This document shows positions 35,432-44,478 of a DNA stretch of 64,000 nt, in pieces (positions within the stretch are counted from its first letter, which is position 1; each line of letters begins with the position of its first letter). A model generated the notes under the pieces. It did no database searches and had not been told where the DNA came from. It was given only the letters and a program-made list of their open reading frames with translations. The stretch covers positions 725,462 through 789,461 of the forward strand of contig NZ_AHKF01000018.1 of NCBI RefSeq assembly GCF_000252125.1, read 5' to 3'. Made by a program: the position numbers and the translations under genes. Source of the stretch: Flavobacterium frigoris PS1 (GTDB taxonomy: Bacteria; Bacteroidota; Bacteroidia; Flavobacteriales; Flavobacteriaceae).

Positions 35432-36368
35432 TCTTCAATATTTTTTGCAAAACCAATTGGGCTGCATAAGTTCTGTTATTTGCTTGTTCGATGACAATTG
35501 AATTTTCACTATCCAACACTTCGTCACTAACGATAACATTACGTCGTACTGGCAAACAGTGCATGAATTTGGCATTGTTTGTCAATTTCATTTTCTCGGC
35601 GGTCACTGTCCAATTGGGATCTGAATTAGTGATTTTTCCATAATCACCATAGTTACTCCAGTTTTTAGTATAAATAAAATCAGCATTTTCAAAAGCTTTG
35701 TTTTGATCGTATTCGATTGTTGAATTCTTTGTGATTTCTGGATTCAATTCGTAACCTTCTGGATGTGTAATTACAAATTCAGCATCTTGTAACTGCATCA
35801 TTTCCACAAAGGAATTGGCTACAGCTTGAGGTAAAGCTTTAGGGTGTGGTGCCCAAGATAAAACTACTTTTGGTCTATGTTTTGTTTTGTGTTCTTGCAT
35901 GGTTATCGCATCTGCAAGTGCTTGCAGTGGATGACCTGTACAGCCTTCCATATTGACTATTGGTACTGTAGCAAACTTCAGAAAACCTGCCAAAACAGTT
36001 TCGGCATTGTCTTTTTCTTTATCTACCAATCCAGCAAAAGCTCGTACAGCGATGATATCGCAATATTGCGACACTACTTCAGCAGCTTCTTTGATATGCT
36101 CTGAAGCGCCTTGGTTCATGATAGCTCCATCTTCGAATTCTAAAGTCCATCCCTCATTAGTAAAATTCATCACCATGACATTCATACCCAAATTCAGAGC
36201 GGCTTTCTGAGTACTCAAACGCGTTCTTAGACTTGGATTAAAAAACAACATCCCTAAGGTCTTGTTTTTTCCTAGTTTTTTATTTTTAAGTGGCTTACTT
36301 TTTATTTTCAAAGCTGCTTTTACCCATTCAGAAAGGGAATCGATATTTTGTATTGATATGTAATTCAT
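35421..36368 (-). CDS. argF': N-succinylornithine-type carbamoyltransferase
   Basis: 315 residues of the AOTCase/SOTCase group. Visible are SLRTRLSTQKAALN (carbamoyl-phosphate loop), GCTGHPLQALAD, VVLSWAPHPKALPQAVANSF and FMHCLPVRRNVIVSDEVLD, all matching Bacteroides ArgF'. The residue known to set acyl specificity (Pro90 in Bacteroides SOTCase, Glu92 in Xanthomonas AOTCase) falls in NQGASEHI, where Ser89 occupies the spot. Ser substituted there in AOTCase gives succinylornithine activity in published mutants, so the succinyl form is favoured. It carbamoylates N-acylornithine to N-acylcitrulline. Confidence 0.93.
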   Translation of the reverse strand: MNYISIQNIDSLSEWVKAALKIKSKPLKNKKLGKNKTLGMLFFNPSLRTRLSTQKAALNLGMNVMVMNFTNEGWTLEFEDGAIMNQGASEHIKEAAEVVSQYCDIIAVRAFAGLVDKEKDNAETVLAGFLKFATVPIVNMEGCTGHPLQALADAITMQEHKTKHRPKVVLSWAPHPKALPQAVANSFVEMMQLQDAEFVITHPEGYELNPEITKNSTIEYDQNKAFENADFIYTKNWSNYGDYGKITNSDPNWTVTAEKMKLTNNAKFMHCLPVRRNVIVSDEVLDSENSIVIEQANNRTYAAQLVLQKILKNGE

Positions 36369-36436
36369 TATTTTATAGTTTAATCGATAGTTTATTTAAT
36401 CGATTAACCGAATATTCGATTAACCAAATTAAATTT

Positions 36437-37198
36437 TTATACAATCTTTGTAAATGGAATTGCATTTTTTATTGCGTTCAAAATAAAATCGTCTTTCAAC
36501 CCATTGACTACCCAAGTCTCAATATTAGCAGCTTTAGCTATCGCCGCTGCTTCAATTTTAGATTGCATTCCACCAGTTCCTTGGGATGATTTTGAATCGC
36601 CTACTTCTTGTTGCATCAATTGTAAATCAGTTACTAGCGAAATGGTTTCTGGAATGTCATTATGAATAGAAGCTTTCGTATAAATTCCGTTGGTATTCGT
36701 TGCAATTATTAAAATATCGACTTTTAGTAACACAGCAGTTAATGCTGCTAATTTATCGTTGTCACCAAACTGAATTTCGTCCGTCGCCACCGTGTCATTT
36801 TCATTAATAATCGGTATGTAATTGTTTTCGATTAATACGTTGATGGTGTTTACGATGTTAATCTTGGATTGCTCTTTTTCAAAATCAGAATACGACAATA
36901 AACACTGTGAAGTCAATAATCCCAAATCACTGAAATTTTCATGGAAAATCCGCATCAAATGAGGTTGACCAATGGATGCCAAGGCTTGCTTGACTATTAT
37001 CTCTTTGCCTTTACTTTCCAATTTTACAAATTGTTTTGCCGCAGCGATGGCGCCAGAACTCACAATTACAAATTCGTATTCGTCGTTTAAAGCAGCTATT
37101 TGCATCCCAATATCCTCAATCTTTCCTCTGGAAATATGATTGGTTTCCTTGGTTAGTGTATTGGTTCCAATTTTTAGTAATACTCTTTTTTTTGCCAT
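36437..37198 (-). CDS. proB: Glutamate 5-kinase, short form without PUA domain
   Basis: About 253 residues from ATG 37198 (MAKKRVLLKIGTNTLTK); the eight codons before it, to 37222, are not family-like. Amino-acid kinase motifs are VLLKIGTNTLTK, VSSGAIAAAKQF, INENDTVATDEIQFGDND and GTGGMQSKIEAA. The C-terminal PUA domain of the enteric enzyme is missing, as in many Bacteroidota. It phosphorylates glutamate for proline synthesis. Embedded in the arginine operon next to proA. Confidence 0.95.
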   Translation of the reverse strand: MAKKRVLLKIGTNTLTKETNHISRGKIEDIGMQIAALNDEYEFVIVSSGAIAAAKQFVKLESKGKEIIVKQALASIGQPHLMRIFHENFSDLGLLTSQCLLSYSDFEKEQSKINIVNTINVLIENNYIPIINENDTVATDEIQFGDNDKLAALTAVLLKVDILIIATNTNGIYTKASIHNDIPETISLVTDLQLMQQEVGDSKSSQGTGGMQSKIEAAAIAKAANIETWVVNGLKDDFILNAIKNAIPFTKIV

Positions 37199-37199
37199 A

Positions 37200-37270
37200 T
37201 TTTTTAACCGCAAAGTGCGCAAAGTTAGTTTTTAAACGAAACGTTGATAAGCGCTAAGTTCGCAAAGTGT
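37200..37270. repeat. Short CGCAAAGT-type repeat cluster in the proA-proB gap
   Basis: The gap between proB and proA contains the 8-mer CGCAAAGT repeated with small changes (around 37210, 37218 and 37260) plus GCGCTAAG. A looser version, CTAAGGCCCAGAGGCACTAAG, occurs at about 34590-34612 after the argE start. They look like decayed low-copy repeats. Confidence 0.3.
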
Positions 37271-37320
37271 TGTTAATATTTGAATTTTCCTATTTTCAAT
37301 CTTTCGACTTTATGACTTAT

Positions 37321-38517
37321 TTACCGAATCTGCCCATCACCGTAAATATACCATTTATTGGTAACGAGATGCTGTAAACCAATAGGGCCTCTTTGATGTA
37401 GTTTATCAGTGCTTATGGCTAATTCTCCACCTAGCCCTAATTGACCACCATCGGTGAAGCGTGTAGAAGCATTATGGTATACTGCCGCAGTATCTACGTT
37501 ATCCATAAACTGCTGTGCGATAGCCTCATTTTTTGTAATTATCGAAGCGGAATGTCCTCCGCAATATTTATTGATTTTTTCAATCGCTTCTTGATCGGAA
37601 TTAGTTGTACCAATAACAATTTTGTAATCTAGGAATTCTTCGTACCAAATCAAATCGTTTTCTATAAGCGGTACTTGAGTCGCCCTTGCAAAAGCTTCAT
37701 CTCCTAGAACGGTAACATTAAACTCCTTTAATTTTGCTGTAAGTTTGTTTGCGAAAGCTTCCCAATCAGGAAGATTAGTGTCAATTAATACTTTATCTAG
37801 AGCATTGCAAACTGATATGTTTGAGGTTTTTCCATTGATAATAATTGCAAGAGCCTGATCTAAATCAGCTTCCTTGTTTACATACACAAAGTTGTTTCCT
37901 CTACCACTTACAATAACGGGACAGCTAGCGTGTTTTTTTACAAAATTAATTAGATTTTCACCACCACGAGGAACGATTAAGTCCACTTTTTGTGTTGGTT
38001 TTTCTAAAAATGCTTGTGTTTCTGTTCGGTCATAATTTAAGTATTCAACCCAAGATGTATCAACGTCAGAATCTTTTAAGGCTTGATGCCAAAGAGTAAC
38101 AATCTTCTGATTTGATAATAAAGATTCTTTACCACCTTTCAATAGAATTTTGTTTCCCGATTTGAATGCTATTCCACCAGCCTCAACAGTTACGTCAGGA
38201 CGAGACTCATATATGATAAGAATAGTTCCAAAAGCAGCTGTTTTATTACTAATTTTCAATCCGTTATCATGGGTGAAATTAAAACGAACTTGACCAATTG
38301 GATCTTCTTGGCTTGTCAATTGCTGCAGTGACAAAATCATGCCGTCAATTTTATTATCGTCTACTAATAAACGTTTCTCCATAGCCAAATCATCACCAGA
38401 ATAATTGTTTAAATCCTGTTGATTAATTGTCTTAAGATTAGCTCTTTGTTCCTCTAGAAGTACAGCCATTCGACTTAATACGGCATTTCTATTTTCTATG
38501 GATAATACTATGTTCAT
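37321..38517 (-). CDS. proA: Glutamate-5-semialdehyde dehydrogenase
   Basis: About 398 residues from ATG 38517 (MNIVLSIENRNAVLSRMAVL); fifteen leading codons to 38562 look spurious. Aldehyde-dehydrogenase superfamily with the ProA pattern: YESRPDVTVEAGGIAFKSGN, LIVPRGGENLINFVKKHASC and the catalytic cysteine in GKTSNISVCNALDKVL. It reduces gamma-glutamyl phosphate with NADPH. It follows argD in the operon and precedes proB. Confidence 0.96.
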   Translation of the reverse strand: MNIVLSIENRNAVLSRMAVLLEEQRANLKTINQQDLNNYSGDDLAMEKRLLVDDNKIDGMILSLQQLTSQEDPIGQVRFNFTHDNGLKISNKTAAFGTILIIYESRPDVTVEAGGIAFKSGNKILLKGGKESLLSNQKIVTLWHQALKDSDVDTSWVEYLNYDRTETQAFLEKPTQKVDLIVPRGGENLINFVKKHASCPVIVSGRGNNFVYVNKEADLDQALAIIINGKTSNISVCNALDKVLIDTNLPDWEAFANKLTAKLKEFNVTVLGDEAFARATQVPLIENDLIWYEEFLDYKIVIGTTNSDQEAIEKINKYCGGHSASIITKNEAIAQQFMDNVDTAAVYHNASTRFTDGGQLGLGGELAISTDKLHQRGPIGLQHLVTNKWYIYGDGQIR

Positions 38518-38601
38518 TATTTTAATTTTGTGTTTGAGAAAAAAATCCAACCTATAAGTCATATAAATTTAAGAGTTTATATGACTTGTATATTTTGAAA
38601 G

Positions 38602-39738
38602 TTATTTCAATTCAGCCAATGACTCTCTCAGTGCAACGATAAAAGTGTCAATTGCTTCAGTTGTAATTGTTAAAGGAGGTAGAATTCTCAGTAAATTTTT
38701 GTTACTAGATCCACCGGTAAAAATATGCTTTTCAATGATCATTTTTTTTCTTAATGCACTTACGTCAAAATCAAATTCGACACCTAGCATTAATCCTCTT
38801 CCTTTCACTTTTATGATTTCAGGAATAACTTTGATGGCTTCCATAAAATAGGTTTCTACTTTTTTAGCATTCTCCATTAAGTTCTGACTTTCAATTACGT
38901 CTAAAACTGCAATACTTGCAGCACAAGCCAGATGGCTTCCGCCAAAAGTAGTTCCTAATAAACCGTAACTCGCTTCAAAATGAGGAGCAATTAGAATACC
39001 ACCAATTGGAAATCCGTTACCCATACCTTTTGCCATACAGATAATGTCTGGTTTGATGTCATGGTATTGATGTGCAAAAAACTTCCCGCTTCTTCCAAAA
39101 CCAGATTGAACTTCATCCAAAATTAAAACCACATCATTCGCTTTACATACCTTTTCTAAGGCTTGAAAAAATTCGGTAGTTCCTTGGTCTAATCCACCTA
39201 CACCTTGGATTGGCTCGATTATGACAGCGCAAACATCTCCTTTTTTTAATTCCGCTTCCACCAAATCAATTTGGTTCAATGGCAAGAAAGTAACTATTTG
39301 CTGTGCGTTTAACGGTGCTATAATTTTTTTATTATCGGTAGTTGCTACTGCTGCAGAAGTACGTCCATGAAAAGCATTATCAAATGAAATTACTCTGGAT
39401 TTATTGGTGTGGAAAGAAGCCATTTTTAGAGCGTTTTCATTGGCCTCAGCCCCAGAACTGCACAAAAACAAGCTATAATCAGTATAACCCGAAAGTTTCC
39501 CTAGTTTATCAGCTAGTTCTACTTGAAGTGGATTCTGAATTGCATTTGAATAAAAACTCAAATTATCCAATTGTGCTTTTACTTTCGCCACGTAATACGG
39601 TTGGGTATGACCAATAGAAATTACTCCGTGACCAGAGTATAAATCTAAATATTCAATTCCTTTGTCGTCTGTAATGATACAATCTAATGCTTTTACAGGC
39701 GTAATAGGGTATAATGGGTAAACGTCAAATAAGTTCAT
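38602..39738 (-). CDS. argD: N-acylornithine aminotransferase
   Basis: 378 residues, class-III PLP aminotransferase. Landmarks: LFLCSSGAEANENALKMA, FDNAFHGRTSAAVATT, IIEPIQGVGG, LILDEVQSGFGRSG and the PLP lysine in CMAKGMGNGFPIGG. It interconverts N-acylornithine and N-acylglutamate semialdehyde. Located between argC and proA. Length and motifs are normal; succinyl versus acetyl preference is not visible here. Confidence 0.95.
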   Translation of the reverse strand: MNLFDVYPLYPITPVKALDCIITDDKGIEYLDLYSGHGVISIGHTQPYYVAKVKAQLDNLSFYSNAIQNPLQVELADKLGKLSGYTDYSLFLCSSGAEANENALKMASFHTNKSRVISFDNAFHGRTSAAVATTDNKKIIAPLNAQQIVTFLPLNQIDLVEAELKKGDVCAVIIEPIQGVGGLDQGTTEFFQALEKVCKANDVVLILDEVQSGFGRSGKFFAHQYHDIKPDIICMAKGMGNGFPIGGILIAPHFEASYGLLGTTFGGSHLACAASIAVLDVIESQNLMENAKKVETYFMEAIKVIPEIIKVKGRGLMLGVEFDFDVSALRKKMIIEKHIFTGGSSNKNLLRILPPLTITTEAIDTFIVALRESLAELK

Positions 39739-39822
39739 TTTGATTTTTTTGTTTAAATGGTTTAAGGTTTAAAGTTTAAAGTTAGCACTGTAACTTGAAA
39801 CTTTAAACTTGAAACAAATTTT

Positions 39823-40800
39823 TTAGAATCCTGAAGGTTTCAAATGCAATCCAGTGGTTTCATCTAGTCCAAACATTAAATTCATGTTTTGTATAGCTTG
39901 TCCAGAAGCGCCTTTAACTAGATTATCAATAACCGAAGTAATTAATAACCGATTTCCTTTTTTCATTAAGCTAATAATGCATTTGTTAGTTTGCACTACT
40001 TGCTTCATATTAATATTAGTAGTGGTAACTGTTACAAAAGGTTGGTCTTGATATAAAGCCTGATATTTAGCAATCAAGTCCTCTAAGCTTTCTTCGACAG
40101 TTGTGTAAAGAGTTGCAAAAATTCCTCTGGCAAAATCCCCTCTGTTAGGTACAAAAATTAATTCATTTGTAAAATTAGATTGCAATTGATTGACACTTTG
40201 GTTAATTTCTCCTAAATGTTGGTGTTCAAAAGCTTTATAATGTGACATATTATTTGATCTCCAGCTGAAATGTGTAGTCTCCGAAGGAGAAACTCCTGCG
40301 CCAGTGCTTCCAGTAGTCGCATTGATATGAACGTCGTTATTCAATAGTCCATTTGCTGCAAGCGGTAATAAAGCTAGTTGTATTGCTGTTGCAAAACAAC
40401 CTGGATTAGCAATATAGTTTGCATTTTTAATGTGGGTTTTATTCAGTTCAGGGAGACCGTAAACAAAAGACTTTCCTTCGAACTCTTTATCTTTCGTTAA
40501 TCTAAAGTCATTTCCTAGATCGATAATCTTCGTGTGACTTGCAAATTTGTTGTTTTCTAAAAATGAGATTGATTTTCCATGTCCTAAACACAAGAAAACT
40601 ACATTTACATTTGGGTTTACTGTATCAGTAAAGTTCATTTCGATATCACCCATTAAATCATGGTGCGCTACAGAAAGGGGCTTTCCTGCATTAGTCGTGC
40701 TGTAAACGAAATCAAGCTTGGTATTTGGGTGAAACATCAAAATCCTGATTAGTTCCCCAGCCGTGTATCCTGAACCTCCTATTATTCCAACATTAATCAT
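39823..40800 (-). CDS. argC: N-acylglutamyl-phosphate reductase
   Basis: 325 residues. N-terminal NADP site VGIIGGSGYTAGELIRIL, catalytic cysteine in ANPGCFATAIQLAL, and the GSTGAGVSPSETTHFSWR block typical of ArgC. It reduces N-acylglutamyl phosphate to the semialdehyde. Its start overlaps the end of argG by 8 nt, so translation is coupled. Confidence 0.96.
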   Translation of the reverse strand: MINVGIIGGSGYTAGELIRILMFHPNTKLDFVYSTTNAGKPLSVAHHDLMGDIEMNFTDTVNPNVNVVFLCLGHGKSISFLENNKFASHTKIIDLGNDFRLTKDKEFEGKSFVYGLPELNKTHIKNANYIANPGCFATAIQLALLPLAANGLLNNDVHINATTGSTGAGVSPSETTHFSWRSNNMSHYKAFEHQHLGEINQSVNQLQSNFTNELIFVPNRGDFARGIFATLYTTVEESLEDLIAKYQALYQDQPFVTVTTTNINMKQVVQTNKCIISLMKKGNRLLITSVIDNLVKGASGQAIQNMNLMFGLDETTGLHLKPSGF

Positions 40801-41986
40801 AACTTATGTCGTTTACAGATGAAAATATATTTTGTGCATTTCCTAGAATCTTGATGAAACCTTTAGCATCATCAGATGTCCAAGCGTTATTCATTTCGCC
40901 ATATTGTCCAAAACCAGTATTCATTAAATCATTTTCAGATTCGATTCCGTCAAGCGTAAAGTGATATGGTTTAAGTGAGACTGTTACAGTTCCGTTAACC
41001 GTTTTTTGCGTGTCTTCTAAGAAAGCTTCGATGTTTCTCATTACAGGATCAAGAAACTGTCCTTCGTGAAATAACATTCCGTACCAGTTTCCTAGTTGTT
41101 CTTTCCAGTATTGTTGCCATTTTCCAAGAGTATGTTTCTCTAATAAATGATGAGCTTTGATGATGATTAAGGGAGCAGCGGCTTCAAAACCAACTCTTCC
41201 TTTAATTCCAATAATAGTGTCACCTACATGGGTATCTCTACCAATAGCATAAGCATTTGCTAGTTTTTCAAGGATGACAATGTTTTTAGTGGGAGCATCT
41301 ATTTTTCCGTTGATCCCTACTATTTGTCCTTTATCAAAATGTAACGTTACTTTCTCTTCCCCTTCTTTTTGCAATTGCGAAGGATAAGCTTCACTTGGAA
41401 GTGGCTGACTAGAAGTTAAGGTTTCTTTTCCTCCTACACTTGTTCCCCAAAGTCCTTTGTTGATAGAATATTGTGCTTTCTCCCAAGAATAATGTACTCC
41501 ATTTTTTGACAAATAATCTACTTCTTCTTGTCTTGATAATTTTAAATCTCTAATAGGAGTAATGATTTCAATTTCAGGAGCGATGGTTTGAAAAATCAAA
41601 TCAAAACGTATTTGGTCATTTCCAGCACCAGTACTACCATGAGCAATAGCTTCGGCACCTACAGATTTCGCATATTTTATGGCTTCAATAGCCTGGAAAA
41701 CTCTTTCTGCACTAACGGATAGAGGGTAGGTGTTATTTTTTAGTACATTCCCGTAAATCAAATATTTAATAGCTTTATCATAATATTTATCAACGATGGT
41801 AAGGTTAGCGTGTTTTGCGCTTCCTAGCTCGTAGGCTCTTTCTTCAATGGCTTTTAGCTCTTCATCATCAAAACCTCCAGTATTTATTAATACGGTGTGA
41901 ACTTCATATCCTTTTTCGTTTTTTAAATACTTAAGGCAATATGAGGTATCTAAACCTCCACTATATGCTAATACAACTTTTTTCAT
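40793..41986 (-). CDS. argG: Argininosuccinate synthase
   Basis: 397 residues. PP-loop ATP site VVLAYSGGLDTSYCLKYL (residues about 3-20), then AIAHGSTGAGNDQIRFDL, YSINKGLWGTSVGGKE and the aspartate/citrulline-binding regions. It joins citrulline and aspartate using ATP. Second gene of the operon, 68 nt after the GNAT gene and overlapping argC by 8 nt. Confidence 0.97.
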   Translation of the reverse strand: MKKVVLAYSGGLDTSYCLKYLKNEKGYEVHTVLINTGGFDDEELKAIEERAYELGSAKHANLTIVDKYYDKAIKYLIYGNVLKNNTYPLSVSAERVFQAIEAIKYAKSVGAEAIAHGSTGAGNDQIRFDLIFQTIAPEIEIITPIRDLKLSRQEEVDYLSKNGVHYSWEKAQYSINKGLWGTSVGGKETLTSSQPLPSEAYPSQLQKEGEEKVTLHFDKGQIVGINGKIDAPTKNIVILEKLANAYAIGRDTHVGDTIIGIKGRVGFEAAAPLIIIKAHHLLEKHTLGKWQQYWKEQLGNWYGMLFHEGQFLDPVMRNIEAFLEDTQKTVNGTVTVSLKPYHFTLDGIESENDLMNTGFGQYGEMNNAWTSDDAKGFIKILGNAQNIFSSVNDISYD

Positions 41987-42054
41987 TTTTTGAGCTATTA
42001 TGGGCTATCGGCTTGCAGGCGTTTAGCTGATTATATTTTTTATTTATATTCGAA

Positions 42055-42672
42055 TTAATCTTGTAAGAAGAGCGATTGTTTAATTTTTTTTAATCGGTTC
42101 CAAATCCGGACATTAAACGGATGCTTTGGAGGTGTTTTTGGCTTTTCTTTAGGATCATAAAGCATTCCTGTACACAAGCACAATTTATTCTCTTTGCTTT
42201 TTAGAATTTCATAATTGGTACATGTTTGGCATCCTTTCCAGAAACTTGGGTCAGTAGTCAATTCAGAAAATGGGACAGGCTTGTATCCAAGTTCTGAATT
42301 TATTTTCATTACGGCTAGACCAGTTGTAATTCCGAATACTTTAGCATTTGGATATTTTTCCAAGGAGTAATCAAAAACTTTAGATTTGATTTTTTTTGCC
42401 AAACCTAAATTTCTATAATCAGGATGCACTATCAGTCCGGAATGTGCAACGTAATTGCTGTCTTGCCAACTTTCGATGTAACAAAAACCAGCGAAGACAC
42501 CATTGTCTAATGCAATTACTGCATCCTTATTTTCCATCTTTTTTTGGATGTATTCCGGAGTACGTTTTGCAATTCCGGTTCCTCTCAGTAGGGCAGACGA
42601 TTCTATGGTATCGCAAATTACTTGTGCGTACTTAAAATGTTCTTCCTGAGCTATAATAATTGAGATATTCAT
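42055..42672 (-). CDS. GNAT acyltransferase with C-terminal cysteine cluster, candidate N-acylglutamate synthase
   Basis: 205 residues. The GNAT core is clear: HSGLIVHPDYRNLGLAKKIK (acyl-CoA loop, about 90-109) and VFGITTGLAVMKINSELGYK. Downstream is a small cysteine set, CQTC about 145-148 and CLC about 164-166, which could bind a metal. It is the first gene of the arginine/proline operon, 68 nt before argG. No argA or argJ is in the operon, so it is the obvious candidate to acylate glutamate (N-succinyl or N-acetyl) in the first step. Context-based; a role on another substrate cannot be excluded. Confidence 0.7.
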   Translation of the reverse strand: MNISIIIAQEEHFKYAQVICDTIESSALLRGTGIAKRTPEYIQKKMENKDAVIALDNGVFAGFCYIESWQDSNYVAHSGLIVHPDYRNLGLAKKIKSKVFDYSLEKYPNAKVFGITTGLAVMKINSELGYKPVPFSELTTDPSFWKGCQTCTNYEILKSKENKLCLCTGMLYDPKEKPKTPPKHPFNVRIWNRLKKIKQSLFLQD

Positions 42673-43140
42673 TTCAGAAGATGAATTTTTTATTAAAAAA
42701 TGAGTTAGAAGTCAAATTTGAATACCAAAAGTTATTGGACTTATCTGTAAAAACATAGAAATAAAGTATTGAATAACAATTAGATATAAAAGTTATAAAA
42801 TAGAGTAATTTGTTTTTTTTAGGATATGCTAATCCAATGCTTAACAGTTGAATTTTCAAAATTGGAAAAATGAAATATGAATAAAAATAAAGTAAAACTA
42901 ATTTTGGGCACTATACTAATAGCATCCGTACTTCGGGAGAAGTAGAAGTTCTGTTTATCCGTGAGATAGAAGTTATATGTACACTTATATTATTCATCGA
43001 TACAAAAGTACACATATTTTTAATACACAGGCATGAATTTTCTTTTTCTAACAAAATTTTAATTAATTGTTATTTTGAAATCGTAAACGCTCCTTAAAAT
43101 AGAGTTTCAAGGAGCGTTTATGGTCTTGTTAGGTCAGATC
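42673..43140. other. Upstream region of the arginine operon
   Basis: 468 nt without a supported gene; one weak minus-strand frame of 61 codons abuts the GNAT start but has no protein-like features. A small hairpin TACTTC-GGGA-GAAGTA lies at 42929-42944. No clean TAnnTTTG element or ARG-box-like palindrome was recognised. The hairpin at 43084-43120 belongs to the opposite end. Confidence 0.5.
43084..43120. terminator. Hairpin downstream of the lipoprotein gene
   Basis: TAAACGCTCCTT, 13-nt loop, AAGGAGCGTTTA: a perfect 12-bp stem 21 nt after the stop of the gene at 43141. No T-run follows, so it may be a processing or stabilising hairpin rather than a classical terminator. Confidence 0.6.
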
Positions 43141-44325
43141 TTATTGTCTAAATTTATTTCTACTTATAATCTCTTTTAATTTGGCTTTCAAATCCTCGCC
43201 AGTATCGTAAACCATTTGTTCGTTGCTAGGAAAGGGAAGATTCCTTTTGTCAAAGTAGGAGTAGTAGGAATCATCAGTAGCTCGTTTGTCGCCTTTATAT
43301 GTTGCATATGTGTTTTCAAAAACGGACTCACTTGCCAGTGGGAATGACTTTAATAACTGATGGTTTTTAGCATTAACGTAATCGACCTGTGCTGTTATTT
43401 GGCAAGCTTTAAATTGGCTAAACTCATAAATTCTCACTCGGATTGTTTTAAAATTGTCGACTTTTATAGGATTTCCTAAACTGTCTTTTACCACTTTTCC
43501 GTTTTTATCGATTAGGGTTCTTAGTCCGTCTTTTATTTTTTGTTCTTTTGTAATCTCTTTCTCTTTCAGCTGTTCTGGAGAGATATCAATTCTTCTAAAA
43601 TTTAGAATTAGTTGAAAATCATAATCAACACCGTTCTCTGTATTGCTGTGATAGGCAGTCCATTTGTCATTCATGTCAAAAGTATTGAAATCCAAAAGAT
43701 CATTCTGTAAACGGATAGGAAGCACCATGTTGGTTTCGTTGTTTAAAGATACTTTAACAAAATCAGTTCCCTTGAATTGTGCTTCTTCCATCAGGCTCAA
43801 AATGTCCTTGTAACCGGGATTAATCTGATCCAGGTAAACGAGGTCATCATAAGCTTTACGGTAATTCATTTTATTGACAGATAGTAACAGTTTTTTGCTG
43901 TTTGCATATAAAAAATGGGACAATGCATTTTTGGATTCAATGATTTCACTATTGTAATTATTGAATGGAAATTTGGCATTTCTACCTTCTTGCAATAATT
44001 TCAAAGGCAACAAGGGTTTGATTTTTTCTTGACGATTGTGTAACAATAAATAGGTGTTGTATATTTTTTCAAGATTCAAAGGATTTGCAGCCTGAGTCAT
44101 TAGATTGACTAAATTCAAATCGCGCTCCTTTGCTTTTGCAAAAGCTTCTTCTAGTATATAGATGTAATCTTGCTTTCCTTTTTTGTCCTTGTTGGATCTT
44201 AAATTGGATACAGAATTGTCAATAGCATCGTCATAATTACCTGAAGTAAGTAAATTGCGTGTTTGTTTTACGCCACAAGCCGAAATAAAGAGTGTAATCG
44301 AAAGAAGGAGTATAGTTTTTTTCAT
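43141..44325 (-). CDS. Lipoprotein with helical-repeat N-terminal half, unknown function
   Basis: 394 residues from ATG 44325, chosen because MKKTILLLSITLFISAC is a lipoprotein signal with lipobox FISAC; six upstream codons to 44343 add nothing. The mature N-terminal half is helical and TPR-like (TSGNYDDAIDNSVSNLRSNK, FAKAKERDLNLVNLMTQAAN). The C-terminal half is beta-rich (LILNFRRIDISPEQL). I do not recognise the family. A lone gene closed by a hairpin at 43084-43120 and separated from the transporter gene by a terminator. Confidence 0.75.
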   Translation of the reverse strand: MKKTILLLSITLFISACGVKQTRNLLTSGNYDDAIDNSVSNLRSNKDKKGKQDYIYILEEAFAKAKERDLNLVNLMTQAANPLNLEKIYNTYLLLHNRQEKIKPLLPLKLLQEGRNAKFPFNNYNSEIIESKNALSHFLYANSKKLLLSVNKMNYRKAYDDLVYLDQINPGYKDILSLMEEAQFKGTDFVKVSLNNETNMVLPIRLQNDLLDFNTFDMNDKWTAYHSNTENGVDYDFQLILNFRRIDISPEQLKEKEITKEQKIKDGLRTLIDKNGKVVKDSLGNPIKVDNFKTIRVRIYEFSQFKACQITAQVDYVNAKNHQLLKSFPLASESVFENTYATYKGDKRATDDSYYSYFDKRNLPFPSNEQMVYDTGEDLKAKLKEIISRNKFRQ

Positions 44326-44382
44326 ATGGAATCGTTTAAACAAATGTATTTATTAGATTTTTTAAATTCAAAAGTAATGCCA

Positions 44383-44413
44383 TAAAAAAACCATCAAAAT
44401 GAATTTGATGGTT
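44383..44413 (-). terminator. Rho-independent terminator of the sugar transporter gene
   Basis: On the minus strand AACCATCAAA, 5-nt loop, TTTGATGGTT followed by seven T. The perfect 10-bp stem lies 66 nt after the transporter stop. Confidence 0.9.
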
Positions 44414-44478
44414 CTCTTATTTTGAATTAAGAATTATAACTCCTTTTTTATATAGACAGTTAGTTTTTGAAGATGAAT

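Noticed and set aside
42674..42859. 61-codon minus-strand frame before the arginine operon
   Set aside because: No protein-like features, and it occupies the expected promoter region of the operon.
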